From: Anaerolineae bacterium
Lineage (GTDB): Bacteria; Chloroflexota; Anaerolineae; SpSt-313
Length of the DNA: 5,511 nucleotides
Direction: 5' to 3'
Assembly (NCBI GenBank): GCA_023511475.1
Contig: JAIMBM010000247.1
Span: forward strand, 1-5,511
Shown: positions 5,478-5,511 of the stretch, in pieces
How positions within the stretch are numbered: position 1 is the stretch's first letter
How the letters are laid out: every line of letters begins with the position of its first letter
The notes under the pieces: generated by a model
Told to the model about the DNA's origin: nothing
Database searches by the model: none
What the model saw: the letters and a program-made list of their open reading frames with translations, nothing else
Made by a program: the position numbers and the translations under genes

Positions 5478-5511
5478 CAAGAATCTTTAACAATTGCGCG
5501 TGTTTTTGCAG

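Larger units (their letters stand above)
5309..5511. other. intergenic region after the MBL gene, no gene seen
   Basis: About 200 bases with no credible coding region on either strand. The first half is ordinary GC-rich sequence. From 5432 onward it changes to a polypyrimidine block and hairpin, described separately, and the last 30 bases (from about 5481) are noticeably richer in A and T, including TTTAACAATT (5486-5495) and five T (5502-5506). That last stretch might be the start of a promoter for a gene beyond the window, but a complete -35/-10 pair cannot be seen. Confidence 0.7.

Overview
The window is GC-rich bacterial DNA with three complete genes, all on the + strand. The leaderless (cytoplasmic) family-20 hexosaminidase, the GT-C type membrane protein with a C-terminal beta domain, and the strong G/C third-position bias fit a GC-rich environmental lineage such as Chloroflexota or Armatimonadota. 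That placement is only an impression from gene style; nothing here fixes the taxon.

Layout. Positions 1-173 are a control region: a near-consensus sigma70-type promoter (TTGAGC, 17 bp, TATAAT), a perfect 12-bp palindrome TGGTATATACCA over the expected transcription start, and a good Shine-Dalgarno. Gene 1 (174-2237) encodes a GH20 beta-N-acetylhexosaminidase of the GcnA-like type. Fourteen bases later, gene 2 (2252-4270) encodes a multi-pass membrane protein resembling GT-C glycosyltransferases. Positions 4271-4624 have no gene. They hold extreme poly-G/poly-C runs (about 4287-4426), where the sequence is probably unreliable, and three exact tandem copies of an 11-mer. Gene 3 (4625-5308) encodes a metallo-beta-lactamase-fold hydrolase with an H-x-D-x-D-H metal motif. 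Positions 5309-5511 hold no gene but carry a mirror-symmetric polypyrimidine block, able to form a G-quadruplex on the - strand, nested in a long hairpin.

How the parts may work together. Genes 1 and 2 look like one transcription unit: the hexosaminidase would release terminal GlcNAc or GalNAc from glycans taken into the cell, while the membrane protein would handle lipid-linked sugars at the envelope. The palindrome resembles operators of the GntR/HutC regulators DasR and NagR, which sense amino-sugar phosphates. That would suit a hexosaminidase gene and is the most testable idea in the window. Gene 3 is separated by a doubtful stretch and its link to the first two genes is unknown. I see no defence system, mobile element, CRISPR array or RNA gene, and no clearly new biological system.
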